NCBI RefSeq assembly: GCF_949987515.2
Contig: NC_082691.1
Location: 58,535,740 to 58,599,739 of the forward strand
Length of the DNA stretch: 64,000 nucleotides
Direction of reading: 5' to 3'
DNA from: Delphinus delphis
Taxonomy: Eukaryota; Chordata; Mammalia; Artiodactyla; Delphinidae
In this document: positions 1 through 11,040 of the stretch, one piece after another
Layout of the letters: each line of letters begins with the position of its first letter
Numbering within the stretch: the first letter of the stretch is position 1
Translations under genes and position numbers: made by a program
Notes under the pieces: model-generated
The model's database searches: none
Seen by the model: the letters and a program-made list of their open reading frames with translations, nothing else
What the model was told of the DNA's origin: nothing

Positions 1-1164
1 ATAATGTCTCCTGGAGGAAAAGGCAGACATGCCTACTACCCATTATAAACAATTTGGGTTCCCTAAACTCAGGGTTCCTCACCTATGATACTCCTCATTG
101 CATATGTGAATATCACCTGATCCTCCTCACATTGCCCAGCAAGAGTCGAGGCTCAAAGAATCGACACAAATGCTCATACTCTGGCTACTGCTAGTGCTAT
201 GAGTCATATAAACTGTCCTTGGTTTCTGATCCAGGAATATCATGTCTTCTGCCAGCACCAATGAAACTGGCAGACTAAATTGTTGGCTTCCAAGTAGGAT
301 AAAATTCAGACCCTTTTCACTTCCTGAGAGAGAGATATCCAAAAATATACAGGAGAAACATTTGGGGGAATATATGGATTTAAAAGAGTTTCCTATTAAA
401 AAAAGTTCTGGCTTGGGAATATAGAATTCAAACCCAACTATAGTGTAGAAGTCTGGAAATTAAATATACCTGAAATTTGTCTTCAACAAGCTAAATATTT
501 TTGCAGTGCACCTGAAGTGCCTATGTGTTTCTTATTAGTATTCAATATTTCTGTGATCAAGCATTCTCTATTTTTGCAGAGCTCGTCACAAAATATTTAT
601 TCTCTAAGATATGACCATTTGGGAGGTAGCAGGGAAAAGGGTCCCTTACAATTGACGAAAATCTTTAAGGGCTATTTCAATTATTTCTGTATACCCAAAA
701 CACAGTAAAATCTCTGAAATGTCTTAGAAACCCTTAACTTAAGCTAAGCTGTAATACCAGGAAATATCTTCTTGAATACATGGCCTGATCTGCTTTTGAT
801 ATCATTGGCAACACCACTGAATGCATTAAAGAATGTGAACTCTGACCTTATAAAGTGCTTTATGTTCAGTATTACTGCAAGTTAATCTTCATCATCGCAT
901 CAGGTGACGAATACCCAGAATAAAAAATAGTGTCAATAAGAAAATACCTGTTTGCCATCATGCAACATGCAGTTCTGATCCAATGAGAAAGAACAGTTCA
1001 GAGCCTAGCGTGTATGAAAGTAAGTCCCTGAAACACTGTAATTCTAAAAAGTTCATTTATTGTGCTGTCACCTCCCAAAGTCATCCTAGTGTAGAGATCA
1101 CCTAAGAGAACCATAGGAAGGTTCTGTGGTGCATCAAAACAGCATTATGATGAACTTCTGCTAG
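1..1164. other. Unique AT-rich DNA, no gene seen
   Basis: No repeat family or exon recognised. Open frames here are at most about 70 codons, lack family motifs, and overlap one another on opposite strands, so they are treated as chance. Composition is ordinary AT-rich mammalian intergenic or intronic sequence. Confidence 0.5.
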
Positions 1165-1395
1165 AGCTGTGGTAAAGGGGGAAGAACACAGATTACAGAT
1201 TCAGGAGAATGCTATTCAAATTCTGGCTCCACTCTGACCCATCATGAAGCTTTGGGTATATATTTTTTCCTGAGCTCGACTTCCTTATCTGAAAACTGTC
1301 TGTGGTTATACCCAACACAACTGTTTTGAGTATCACAAGACAATGTTATGCGTGAACGTCTGGCACTAAAAGCCTCCTAATAAATGAGACCTGGA
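1165..1395 (+). mobile_element. MIR SINE, degraded
   Basis: The order of pieces matches MIR: an 'acagattcaggag' head, 'caaattctggctcc', a 'tccttatctgaaaa' core and a tail similar to 'tctggcactaaaag'. MIRs are ancient tRNA-derived SINEs shared by mammals. Strongly diverged; no TSD visible. Confidence 0.6.
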
Positions 1396-1490
1396 GCAAT
1401 GCTAGGCTTTCCAGATTAAAATGATACAGAATCCTCAGACTCTGTCTACTTAAGAGATAATTTTTCCTTATGTTATATAAAGTGTTTTTT

Positions 1491-1707
1491 TTGTTTGGTT
1501 TTGTTTTGTGTGTGTGTGGTACGCAGGCCTCTCACTGTTGTGGCCTCTCCCGTTGCGGAGCACAGGCTCCGGACGCGCAGGCTCAGCGGCCATGGCTCAC
1601 GGGCCCAGCCGCTCCGCGGCATGTGGGATCTTCCCGGACCGGGGCACGAACCCGTGTCTCCCGCATCGGCAGGCGGACTCTCAACCACTGCACCACCAGG
1701 GAAGCCC
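1491..1707 (-). mobile_element. CHR-type tRNA-derived SINE, short form
   Basis: Reverse strand reads gggcttccctggtggtgcag at the head, a B-box-like ggttcgtgcc, the gccatggccgctgagcctg block, and an A-rich tail (T/TG-rich on the plus strand, 1491-1519). It is flanked by a perfect 15-bp TSD (tataaagtgtttttt) at 1476-1490 and 1708-1722, proving retroposition. The ORFs of 71-90 codons here are SINE shadows. Confidence 0.95.
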
Positions 1708-1722
1708 TATAAAGTGTTTTTT

Positions 1723-3398
1723 CTTAAGAAAAGTTAACCTCTTTTGTGAGATTACTGTGTCAAGACGAAAGTGGACATAGACGTGATACCTGCTAATGGA
1801 GAGCCTTGAGTATCAAGTAGGGAATTTGGGCTTTATTCTGTAGGCTATGAGGAAATAGTTAATGTTTCTAAACTAGGGAATGACAGCTTAAGGAAAATTA
1901 CTCTGATAGCAACGAATAAAATGATTCGGTGGCAGTACAGCAAGAAAGGCCAGTTAGGAGGCAATTTAAATATTCCAGAGCAGAGGCATCAGACGTTCAA
2001 GTAATGGTGATAGTATTGACAGACCTGATATGAAGTCCAAAGAAACTCTTCCCGGTGATAAACTGCTCATGTACAGAGAGTTTACCCTTCAGATGATAGT
2101 GTGTTTATCATACACTTCACAAAATGATTCTTTCAGGTAGATAAGTTGATATTTTTACATACTGTTCTTAATAACATGTATCTAAAAGTGCATCTTGGTT
2201 TAGAACAGACACTTTTAAGTAAGGTATACATATTTATTATAACACAAACTCCTCAGTTTTGAGGGAGGGGGATAGAAAAATTATCTTGAAATGACAAGAT
2301 ATGAATTTGAGAGTTTAGTAAACAAAGTCAAGTTCTGGCCTCAGCTTTTAGTTTATAAACATGTTAATAAGTTTTTTATGCAGCTAGAATAGGAAATAGA
2401 CTAAGGATAGGAAAACACTGAGTATTCTGTTACAGTTTTGTGTGACTGCAGAAGGCCCCCCAGTTGCAGGGAATTGTGGTTAACATTTCAGGTTATGCAG
2501 GACAGAAGAAATCATCTCATTAGTTGTGTTCCATTTATGACTGGAAACTCATCCTCTCAATATCCTCAAAAGGATATTGCTGAAATATCCTTTCAGCAAG
2601 CAAGATCATTTAGGTTTGCCATCTCAGGGGCTATTAAGAAATATTGGGTGGATATTACTAGGTTCATGTGCTTGTTTACTTCTTTCATTTCCCTCTTTGC
2701 TGACCAAAGGAGATCACAAACCATTACGTGCAACTGTGCCATCATTACAGATTTATGAGAGAAATAAATGACTTCTTTGATGGATTTAAAAATGCAGAAG
2801 CCTTAAGTAGATGCTTTCCTCAAAACATAATTCTATTCCCATCCCCAAATCTGATCTCTCTCAAACTCCCTCTTCCTTTGGAACCACTAATCCTGATGCA
2901 GAGAAAACAGAATTTTAAAAAAAATTTCATATAACCTACCACTGTAGTATTCAATTTTTCAAACAAATCATAATTGTATTTGACATTCATTTTCTTAAGG
3001 GCAAGGTAAGTTTCATAGAAAATGTCAGTTCCCTAACGATTAAGTAAGGAGTATAAAAGCTCATGAGTGGTAAACCATGCCCCCCAAAGTTTGACGGTTT
3101 TAATCAACTACATCTCAAATAGTGAGGAATAACTGAACATTTTAAAATATGGAATTCCCAAACAGAAACTGGGAAGAGTTAAACTTGACAAGAAGATCTA
3201 AAGAAACATAGTTCAATTAGGTATTGAACAACTATTATGCCAAATGCATGGTTGTAGTAAATTTTCACACAGACTTTATCAGGTAGCATAAGAAAGCCAG
3301 TGAGTGGTAAGGCAACCAATCAAGCTTGCTAACAAAGCCAAGTCCTCTCAGTACTAAAATAAAGAAGACGAGAGAAATTGAAGTGAAAAGAGAAGGAG
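1723..3398. other. Mostly unique DNA with a possible ancient repeat
   Basis: About 1795-2000 ('ggagagcctt', 'aaaattactctgatagcaac', 'ggccagttaggaggcaat') resembles a widely dispersed ancient mammalian repeat that I cannot name with confidence. The rest shows no recognised family. The 106-codon frame at 2438-2758 has no recognisable motif and is not called a gene. Confidence 0.4.
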
Positions 3399-3760
3399 TG
3401 TGGTAGACTGCAAAAGGTGGCACACAAACTCCTCCCATTCCTGTATGTGTGCACTCTATGTGCACTATTCCTGTATGTGTGCAAACTCCTCCCCTGTGCA
3501 CTCTGACTTTGTGTCCTGTGGATGAGCCTGCGCGAGCCTACTGATGATGACAGAAGTGTAGCTTCGCTCCCAACAGACACAGAGCCACCAGGCATGTATA
3601 GAGTCATCCTAGACCTTCTAGCCCAAGCTGAGCAAGTCTTGATGATAAAAAAACACACAGCCAACCCACAAAACTGTGAGAAATATAGATATTATTGTTT
3701 TAATCCAAAGCTATGGACAGTCTGTTATATAGCAAAGGCTAACTGATATAGAAAGTGGTA
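3399..3760 (+). mobile_element. MaLR (MLT1-like) 5' LTR
   Basis: Begins tggtagactgcaaaa and ends in the MLT1-type tail (actgtgagaaatat ... ttgttttaatcca ... gcaaaggctaactgata). A similar LTR in the same orientation begins at 6123 (tggtaaactaaaaaa), so the two are read as the ends of one element. An internal short duplication/deletion is visible around 3440-3500 (attcctgtatgtgtgca occurs twice). Old and non-coding. Confidence 0.7.
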
Positions 3761-6122
3761 CTAGGACAGGAGCACTGCTGTAACAGCAACTTAAAATATG
3801 TCGCATTCACTTTAGGACAAGGTGGTAGATAGAGACTGGAAAAGTGGCAAAAAAAAAAAAATGTTAGCCAAAATTGGGAAAATGGTAAGTAAATTGTTAG
3901 CAGAGTCTAGAAAATGGGTAAATAAACTGCTACAGCACCCTGGAAAAATGGTAATCTCTGTTATATAGCAGTGAAACAATGGCCAAACTGTTGTCTATGA
4001 TAAATTATAAGACAGAACATTTTCCTAAAGAATTTGTTAATTTGCTACAGCAGAGCCCCAGGGAAAATGTTGAAGGAGTATTTATTGCATAAGATAAGGG
4101 ACAAAAAAGGAGAGGTAAGTTAAAGAAAGAACTGTGCAGTTTTCTTGCAGAAGTCATAGGCAACATAAAGGCGCCAGGACTTGAGAACTTAGAAAATAAA
4201 ACTATTTCATATCGCTGGTCTCTCCTGCCATTAAAGATTCTCAAAGTAGGAACTGACTTCAAGGTAAAGATCCAGATGAAGGGTGTGGCTGAAAGACCCC
4301 CTGTTAAACCACTGAACAGTGTAAGGTACTGCCTAGAACCTTAAGAATGTCTGATCACAGCAGCCTAACATGCCACCCAAAGTTGAAAGTGGCCTTCTCA
4401 AAAAGAGTTGGTGATGTGGCCTTTAGGGCATAGAGTAGGCCCAAATTAGATTCACAGGAAGCCCACAAGTTTTTAAGAGAGTTGGACTAAAACAAAGAAT
4501 TCAAAATGAAAAGATTTATCTGGGCCCCCAATTTTCTACATGCAAGAAGCAGACTAAGAAAGCAACCCAACTACAAACATGAGCTATAAAGGAGGCAGGA
4601 AAGGGCTCAGAGGGCCATAAACTCCCCTCCTCTGAGAAGAATCTCAAAGGACAATAAGCCAGGGAGTCAATTCTAGGAAGAAGAACTGGGCCCTCAGCAA
4701 GAACGTTTACCTGCTTCTTGAGTAAAGGGAATCTTGCAACATGTGCCAGGCTACACTTCAGAACTGCTATGGACAATTATTTCTCAGGTGTTAGAAAAAG
4801 TTTATTATTCTGATTATTACTTCCTTAAGAACTTTGGTATATAAAGTGTTCCAGGGGTGACGGCTTTGTTCCCTAGTGATGGAAGCTAGAACCACAACAA
4901 AACGGTACACCCAACACAGCAGTTATATTCTTTCTTGGACCTTAGAAAGGTGCCAGTTTTCCACATTAGAAACTATGTTAGTTACCCATTTAAATCAGTA
5001 ACCTTTGAATTATAGATGATCAGAATTATAAGCTTAGATGAAAATCTTGCTAGTTTCACTAATTTGAATTTCAGTTTTTTCTTCCCTGATCAAATCTATA
5101 TATTCTAGTGTTTATGCCCCAAATCCTCATCTGGGTTTACCACTTTATCTTTTCTTATATATGTATATAAATTTTACTAAGGTTTATGGATGAAGTTTAT
5201 AATAAACTGCACATTTAAAGTGTACAATTTTTACACGTGTACACACCCATGATATCATCACTACAATCAAAATAGTGAAAATATCTATTATCTCCCAGAG
5301 CTTTCACCTGCGCTTTTGTAATCCCTCCATCCCAAGCAGTCATCAATCTCTATCATTATATATATATATCACTTTCTATCACTATATATATATATATATC
5401 ACTTTCTATCACTATAGATGAGTTTCGAATTTTCTAGTTCAGTCATATATACTCTTTTTTGGCTGGCTTCTTTCACTCCACATGATAATTTTAAGATTCA
5501 TCTGTGTTGTTATAGGTTCATGTTTTAAAACTGCTGAGTAGTATTTCATTTTGTGGATATGCCAAAGCTACTTCATCTTTTATATTGAATAGAAAGGGAT
5601 TTGTGCAAATAGTTCCTGGGGCGCGGGCAGTCGGGGGAATAGGCTCTCTAAAATTAGTGTTTACTAACTATCTCAGTTCTTCCTGGAATTGTACCTCCCT
5701 AATTTTTTTTAAGTCACTTCCATTGTACACTTCAAAGGGCCATTGAGAAAGAAGCAGCAAATCATGTTAATCTGGCCAGGTATGAGAGCACACATTCAGG
5801 CCCAGTGTCCTTAAACGATACAGTTAAGGATACAAGTAGTGAGGAAGGTGGGACTTCAAATGGGAATGTTTACTGCAATGACCCTCTCCCAGTATCTCTA
5901 TTTTATGTAGGGTGTGAGGCCAGATAACTTCAAGAGGAACTGCACCTGAGAAGTTGTATTCAGGGAACCTCATCGACACCTGGACCAGTTACATATAAAA
6001 GATCCTGTAATTCAATCCTGACACCTTAGGATAAAATTTTGGGAGAGGGAAGGTCCTGTGATACGAGTGAGCATATTTTACAAGAAGTAAAAATGGGAAT
6101 GATTTGTGGCCAGAAGGCAGAT
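3761..6122 (+). mobile_element. MaLR internal region, degraded, with an L1 inserted
   Basis: Directly after the 5' LTR the sequence resembles the MaLR-internal start (agaaagtggtactagga ... actgctgtaacagcaac ... gactggaaaagtggc), and it runs to gattggtaaac at the 3' LTR. MaLR internals are non-autonomous relatives of ERVL. No intact gag, pol or env frame is present; the longest frames are under 90 codons. About 5160-5580 is an antisense L1 fragment inserted later. Confidence 0.55.
5160..5580 (-). mobile_element. Old L1 (L1M) 3' fragment
   Basis: Antisense L1 text: ttttactaaggtt, aataaactgcaca, aaagtgtacaattt, tttgtaatccctcc, agattcatctgtgttgtt, gctgagtagtatttcatt. It contains an AT-rich local tandem repeat at about 5350-5415, in which 'tatcactttctatcactat' recurs between (TA)n runs. 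Confidence 0.75.
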
Positions 6123-6580
6123 TGGTAAACTAAAAAATGGCCACGTATTCCTCCCATCCCTAAATGCAAGCCCTTTTGCTATTTGACTTTACAGCTCAGC
6201 CCATCAAAAGGTGGAATCTATTTTTCTACCCAACAGATCTGAGCTTGACCACGTGACTTGCTTTAGCAAATAGCACACTGACAAGCAAGATATAAATACA
6301 GGCTTAAAAGTGCTTGTACATGGGGGCTTGCCCTCTGTTGTTGCTTGAAATCTCTCTGCCACCATGTGAAGGAGCCCGGGCTAGCCTGCTGGATGATGAC
6401 AGACAGGTGGCTGTCATCCCAGCTGACACAGAGCAACCCCCGAGTCATGGGATGGAGGCTATCCTAGACCACATCAAGCTTGGCCAAGCCAGTCCAGACC
6501 AGAAGAACCTCCCAGTCCCCAGCAGAACCATGAAAAATAATAGATGTTGTTTAATCCACTAAGTTTATGTATGGTTTTTT
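6123..6580 (+). mobile_element. MaLR (MLT1-like) 3' LTR
   Basis: MLT1-like sequence: atggccacgtattcctccca, gcaagcccttttgctatt, ttgaccacgtgacttgcttt, ggatgatgacagacaggtgg, ccagaccagaagaacctccc, ending around ttaatccactaagttta. It pairs with the 5' LTR at 3399 and shares the gatgatgacag region. The very 3' end is diverged, so no TSD could be fixed. The 82-codon frame at 6314-6562 is an LTR shadow. Confidence 0.75.
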
Positions 6581-7089
6581 CTCCCCAACATTAAATGGAT
6601 AAAAGGAGTTCTTCCTAAAGAAACCTCTTTAGAAAGACTGCAGCAAGAGCAGAAAAGATAAAGGAACCTATAAACCAGAACAAGATTTCGCAGAAAAGTT
6701 TCTAAAAGAAATGGAAAGAGTAAAGCAGAGGGGAAATGAAGGAGAAGAAAAGAAAAGACAATATAATTGACACGTGCCAAATTTGATTTTTAAATTCCCA
6801 GAATCCATCTGGGAATCTATACAGATTCAGTTCATGCATCGCTAGTTTTAATGCTACAGTAATGGACAACTTGGAATCTTCAACCCCAATCTAAGGTGAG
6901 TAGATCTGTGCATTGTTAGTATCTGTGTGCATTGTTCTACAATACCAAGGCAGGAAGATTATCTCATAAATTTAGAAAATTTTTCTTCAGCAAGAAGGAA
7001 AGAAATAAAAAGGGTTGTAGCATTTTAAACAACAATAAAAAAATTAATCAGATTATGTCATTTCCCTGAGTCTTTCAATTAATCAAGAA
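6581..7089. other. Purine-rich unique DNA
   Basis: 6600-6760 is A/G-rich without a clear tandem unit; the remainder is AT-rich. No gene or named repeat recognised. Confidence 0.45.
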
Positions 7090-7445
7090 TATATTTTAAT
7101 TAATAGATTACTTTCAGCAGGCCTCAGGACCTTTCTACTTGCTTTTCTGTCTGTCTGGAACACTCTTCTCCCACATATTTCCATGCTTTAAATGTCGCCT
7201 TTTGATAATGCCCTTCCTGACCACTCTTTTTAAATTATAAAACTGTTTCCTTTTCCTTTCTCTGCTCCATACTTAAAACCTTCGAATGTACTATATAACT
7301 TACTTATTGTTTGGCTTATTACCTCCCTTGCCCTACTAGAATGTAAGTTTCATAAAAGCAGGGATTTTTCTGTTTTTCTCATTGTTGTATCCAAACACCC
7401 AAAAGCGTGACAGGCACTTGGTAGGCCCTCAATAAACTTTCGTTA
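7090..7445 (+). mobile_element. L2 LINE 3' fragment
   Basis: Typical L2 3'-end text: aggacctttctacttgct, tgtctggaacactcttctcc, aaatgtcgccttt, gaatgtaagtttcataaaag, cagggatttttctgtttt, ending gcacttggtaggccctcaat. Old, truncated, non-coding. Confidence 0.85.
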
Positions 7446-7547
7446 AATGGAAGAATAAATTATTCTGTTGTTTCATTGTTCTTTGGTATTGTATTAGCAG
7501 ACACTTGTGGTTTTCATTGTCAAAAAATAAACAAAAAATGTGACCTT

Positions 7548-7758
7548 GGGCTTCCCTGGTGGCGCAGTGGTTGAGAGTCCGCCTGCCGATGCAGGGGACA
7601 CGGGCTCGTGCCCCGGTCCGGGAGGATCCCACATGCCGCGGAGTGGCTGGGCCCATGAGCCATGGCCGCTGAGCTTGCACATCCGGAGCCTGTGCTCCTC
7701 AACGGAAGAGGCCACAACAGTGAGAGGTCTGCGTACTGCCAAAAAAAAAAAAAAAAAA
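7548..7758 (+). mobile_element. CHR-type SINE, short form
   Basis: Full-length: head gggcttccctggtggcgcag (A-box-like), cggtccgggaggatcccaca, the ctgagcttgcac block and an A-tail of 19 residues. TSD atgtgacctt at about 7538-7547 and 7759-7768. Confidence 0.95.
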
Positions 7759-7768
7759 ATGTGACCTT

Positions 7769-9114
7769 AATGTGGTATCCTGTTCACAGCAGTATTCAAT
7801 ACTGCCAGAGAGAGGTGAAACTTCAATATGAGTCAAGCCACTTGCTCAGAGCATCTTAAGGAAATACAAGAACTCCTGCAAAGCTCCTAAGATGATCAGC
7901 TTGTTCCCTGAAACACGAGATTCCATGATCTTTATCTTAGTATGCATAACTACAGTATTATGACTGGCCATAAAATTATCTACCTATCTTCCTAATTTAT
8001 CCCTGGACTAAATCTATGACCTCGCAAGGTACAAGGTAGTAAATTCCACAGGTTGACCATACAGTGGGTGAAGAAGTCTTTTCTTTATACTAAATTTATA
8101 TCAGCAATTAATTCTGCAGAATGAGTGACCCTTGTCATAATAGTTGGAAGACACAAAATTAAGTAAATTGAGCCTGCAATAAGGATATGTCATTTTAGTC
8201 TCTGTATGGTCACACTCCATTTGTCATGTGAACATGTGGCTCTGTTAGAAAGTATGAATAGCTACTTATTTTCATTTTAGGTTTTTACCTTCATGGGAGG
8301 ATAGAAAGGAAAGGTCAGGATAGAGATAAAGGGAAAAGGAAAAAAACATAAACAAACAAGGGACATATGAGACTGTCCAGATCACGGAGTGCTATCATTC
8401 TACTTGGGTTTTTTTTTTAAATTGCTATGGCCTAAGATAATAAGATAAAGGAAATTGATTCAATCAATTTTAAGGCCAAATTTTTCCTGGGTGATGGTAA
8501 CAAGCATTTGACTACCTCTATCCCTTAGGTTAGAAGCCAATGAAAGAAGAAGGATTTGCTCTTGACAGAATCTTATTCTTAAGGCTAAGGTTATCTTTAA
8601 AATCTGTTAACAGAGTACTTTCTAATATAATTACTGCATGGGATTTGGGCATGTGTGTCATTTTTCACAGGCTGCAGTTCATTTCATTGAAGTGTCTAAG
8701 GTCAGCTAATAAGGGCAGTTTACTGCCTGCTGCATGATTAATCAGGTTGGAGGGCTCGGTATGATTAGGCCTTGGAATAAATTGGGATTGTTTGTTTGTT
8801 TGTTTAGCTTTAGTAATTCAGGAGAGCGTTACTCATTGTACTAATTACAAATTTTGGTAAGAGCACAAGATGCTCCATTATTTAAGGTTAGACTTCCAAT
8901 TAACTCTTTCAAGGATAATACACAGTTTTAATACAGAGCAAGAAATGGTGGACATAAGATGTGAAACAGAAAAGCCTTTTTTCCACCTGCGGTTTTTAAG
9001 GAATGAAAAGTGTGCACGCTGATAAGCAATTAATATTGCAAATTATAATATATTTATCAATATCTACATATGTTGGCATACATGCATTAGGAAAAAAATC
9101 ATCATAGCTGTGAA
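7769..9114. other. Unique DNA, no gene seen
   Basis: No named repeat recognised apart from a short GTTT run near 8787-8805. Around 7910-8160 the sequence looks like a moderately ordered old repeat or conserved segment that I cannot name. Confidence 0.4.
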
Positions 9115-9235
9115 GGGATTTTGCAATCATATAGTAAAACATGAACATTTTACAGAAGAAGAAATGCGACCCTGAGAAGTGATATGTTCAAGGTAATAGA
9201 GCCACTCAGTGGACAGGTCAGGCAATCGTGCTGGC
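9115..9235 (-). mobile_element. MIR core fragment
   Basis: Contains 'ttttacagaagaagaaatgc', 'accctgagaagtgat' and 'caaggtaatagagcc'. This is the degraded reverse complement of the MIR core (consensus-like pattern: acagatgaggaaactgaggc ... caaggtcacac). Confidence 0.55.
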
Positions 9236-10858
9236 TCTCATCAATGGCCAACGATTCTGCCTAGGTTATAACATCTTGAAAGAGGAGGACCCTCTGACAT
9301 GTGACCAAAGGCTGGTCACTTTAAGATTTCATTCCAGGTCTTATTTGCTCAAGCCCAGAGAAATCTCTTCCTCTTTCTCCAGATCTGGAAAACTAGAAAG
9401 ACTATTTCACCTTAGGCATGATCAAGGGAAAGCAACTTACAAATTTACAAGGAAAGAGTTGCAGTGGTTCTCCTTCCTCCGCGATTCCCCGGCTGAAAGA
9501 TTAGTAGAATAACTAAAGTCTTTTCAGTAGTGTACCCTTTGAAGCATATGACAACACTGATGAGGATGTTGATCTAATATATACTAAAATATTATTTCCC
9601 CAAACATATGATTCCAGTTTTTTTTCTATTATGATACATAATTATAACTTTAGGTCACATATTATGGGTCTGGCCTGAGGCATGGAATCATGCCACTATT
9701 GCTTCTACAATTACTAATTCTCTGTTCTTTAGAGATATTTTTATGCTTTGTATGTCATTCTGTTAAATGGAGTATGTTGTAATGAGTATATTTATGAGTC
9801 CAGCCATTGGCAGTGGGAACTGATATACTACGTAGCCTTGCATCTCATGTGTAACTGAATTATAACATAGACCTTAACAGCCAAGAGGTCTGTGTTCAGA
9901 GAAAAAAAGAATTTCAAAACATAAACCATGTTCTTGGCACTAGCCTCGAATACTGGACATTCATAACCCACAAATGCCCAGACTATAAATTTGCAAGTTG
10001 CATTAATATGGCAGTAAAAGTCACTCTTCTGAAAGCTGCACTTGTAAAATATTTATAATTTCACATGGTTGTTCCTGGCAAATAACTACATCTGTCAGCT
10101 CTGTCTTTTTGTTCCTAAAGCAGCAGGGTTGGTGTCCTGTGTAATTCACAATATGTTCATAAAAAATTACTTTGGAAAAAGCAAGATAGAAGATATTTTG
10201 TTCTAGGGGGAAATATATCTGCTCCTCCAATGGTTTGGTGTTACTATCTGATGTCCTGAGATTTTTTTTCCCAGCCAGGCTTTTTCTCTCAACAAGTTTT
10301 CCTTTTATTGGATTTATCTAGTTTCCAAATTAGCAAGTTAACTCCTATGGGGTTGTCTTAAAAATTCCACATTGGTATGTACAACATAGTGGACTTTTCC
10401 AGTCTCAAGGTCAATATATATCAATGACACACCATGAAGGAATTTTCTATGTATATTGCTATCTCCCTATAATATTTAGGAGACCCTTTCCATAGGGGGC
10501 TCTCTAGATAGACCTATCTAGACAGTTTATTTTTTAAATGGGAGAAAAATTTAAAAAGATAAGACACCAGATTACATTTTCCTATAGATGTATGTCATCT
10601 AGGGTTATTCTTTTAGCCTACTGTTTCTGAAAAACACAAACAAACAAAAAAAATTGCCCCCCAAAATCATACCTACTAACCAACAGCCTGAGTACTTGAC
10701 AACAAAATGTGCTGTTTTATTTAGGTTTATATAATTTTTACTGCCATCTAGCTTTTCCTTCCCTTTCCCCCTACAAAAAAGGACTCAGGTTGTTTATAAT
10801 TGAAACGTATTTGTCATACAGACAGAAGAGTTAAAGGTGAGACCGAAGATATAAAACA
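9236..10858. other. Unique AT-rich DNA
   Basis: No recognised repeat. A 94-codon plus frame (9228-9512) begins inside the MIR fragment and has no domain I recognise; it is judged a chance frame. Confidence 0.45.
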
Positions 10859-11040
10859 CCACATAGTACTATGGTCCTTAACTTTTTCTGAGTAATGCAT
10901 CCCTTTGAGAATCTGATGAAAACTTTGGGTTCTTTCCCAAGAAAAATGAAAGTGAGTATACATACACACATACTTTTGCATACAAATCCATGTTCAGAAA
11001 CTACCAATACCATTCCACAGACCTCCACACAGGAAGGGGA
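10859..11040 (+). mobile_element. Possible ancient DNA-transposon remnant
   Basis: Text such as tatggtccttaactttttct, gcatccctttgagaatctga and tttcccaagaaaaatgaaag resembles an old non-autonomous mammalian repeat, probably hAT-like. Family assignment is from memory and weak; no terminal inverted repeats are preserved. Confidence 0.35.

Noticed and set aside
7548..7758. Possible tRNA gene (A-box and B-box present)
   Set aside because: The boxes belong to the SINE head; it has a body, an A-tail and a target-site duplication, and no tRNA cloverleaf is expected from it.
9228..9512. 94-codon plus frame
   Set aside because: Begins inside a MIR remnant and has no motif.
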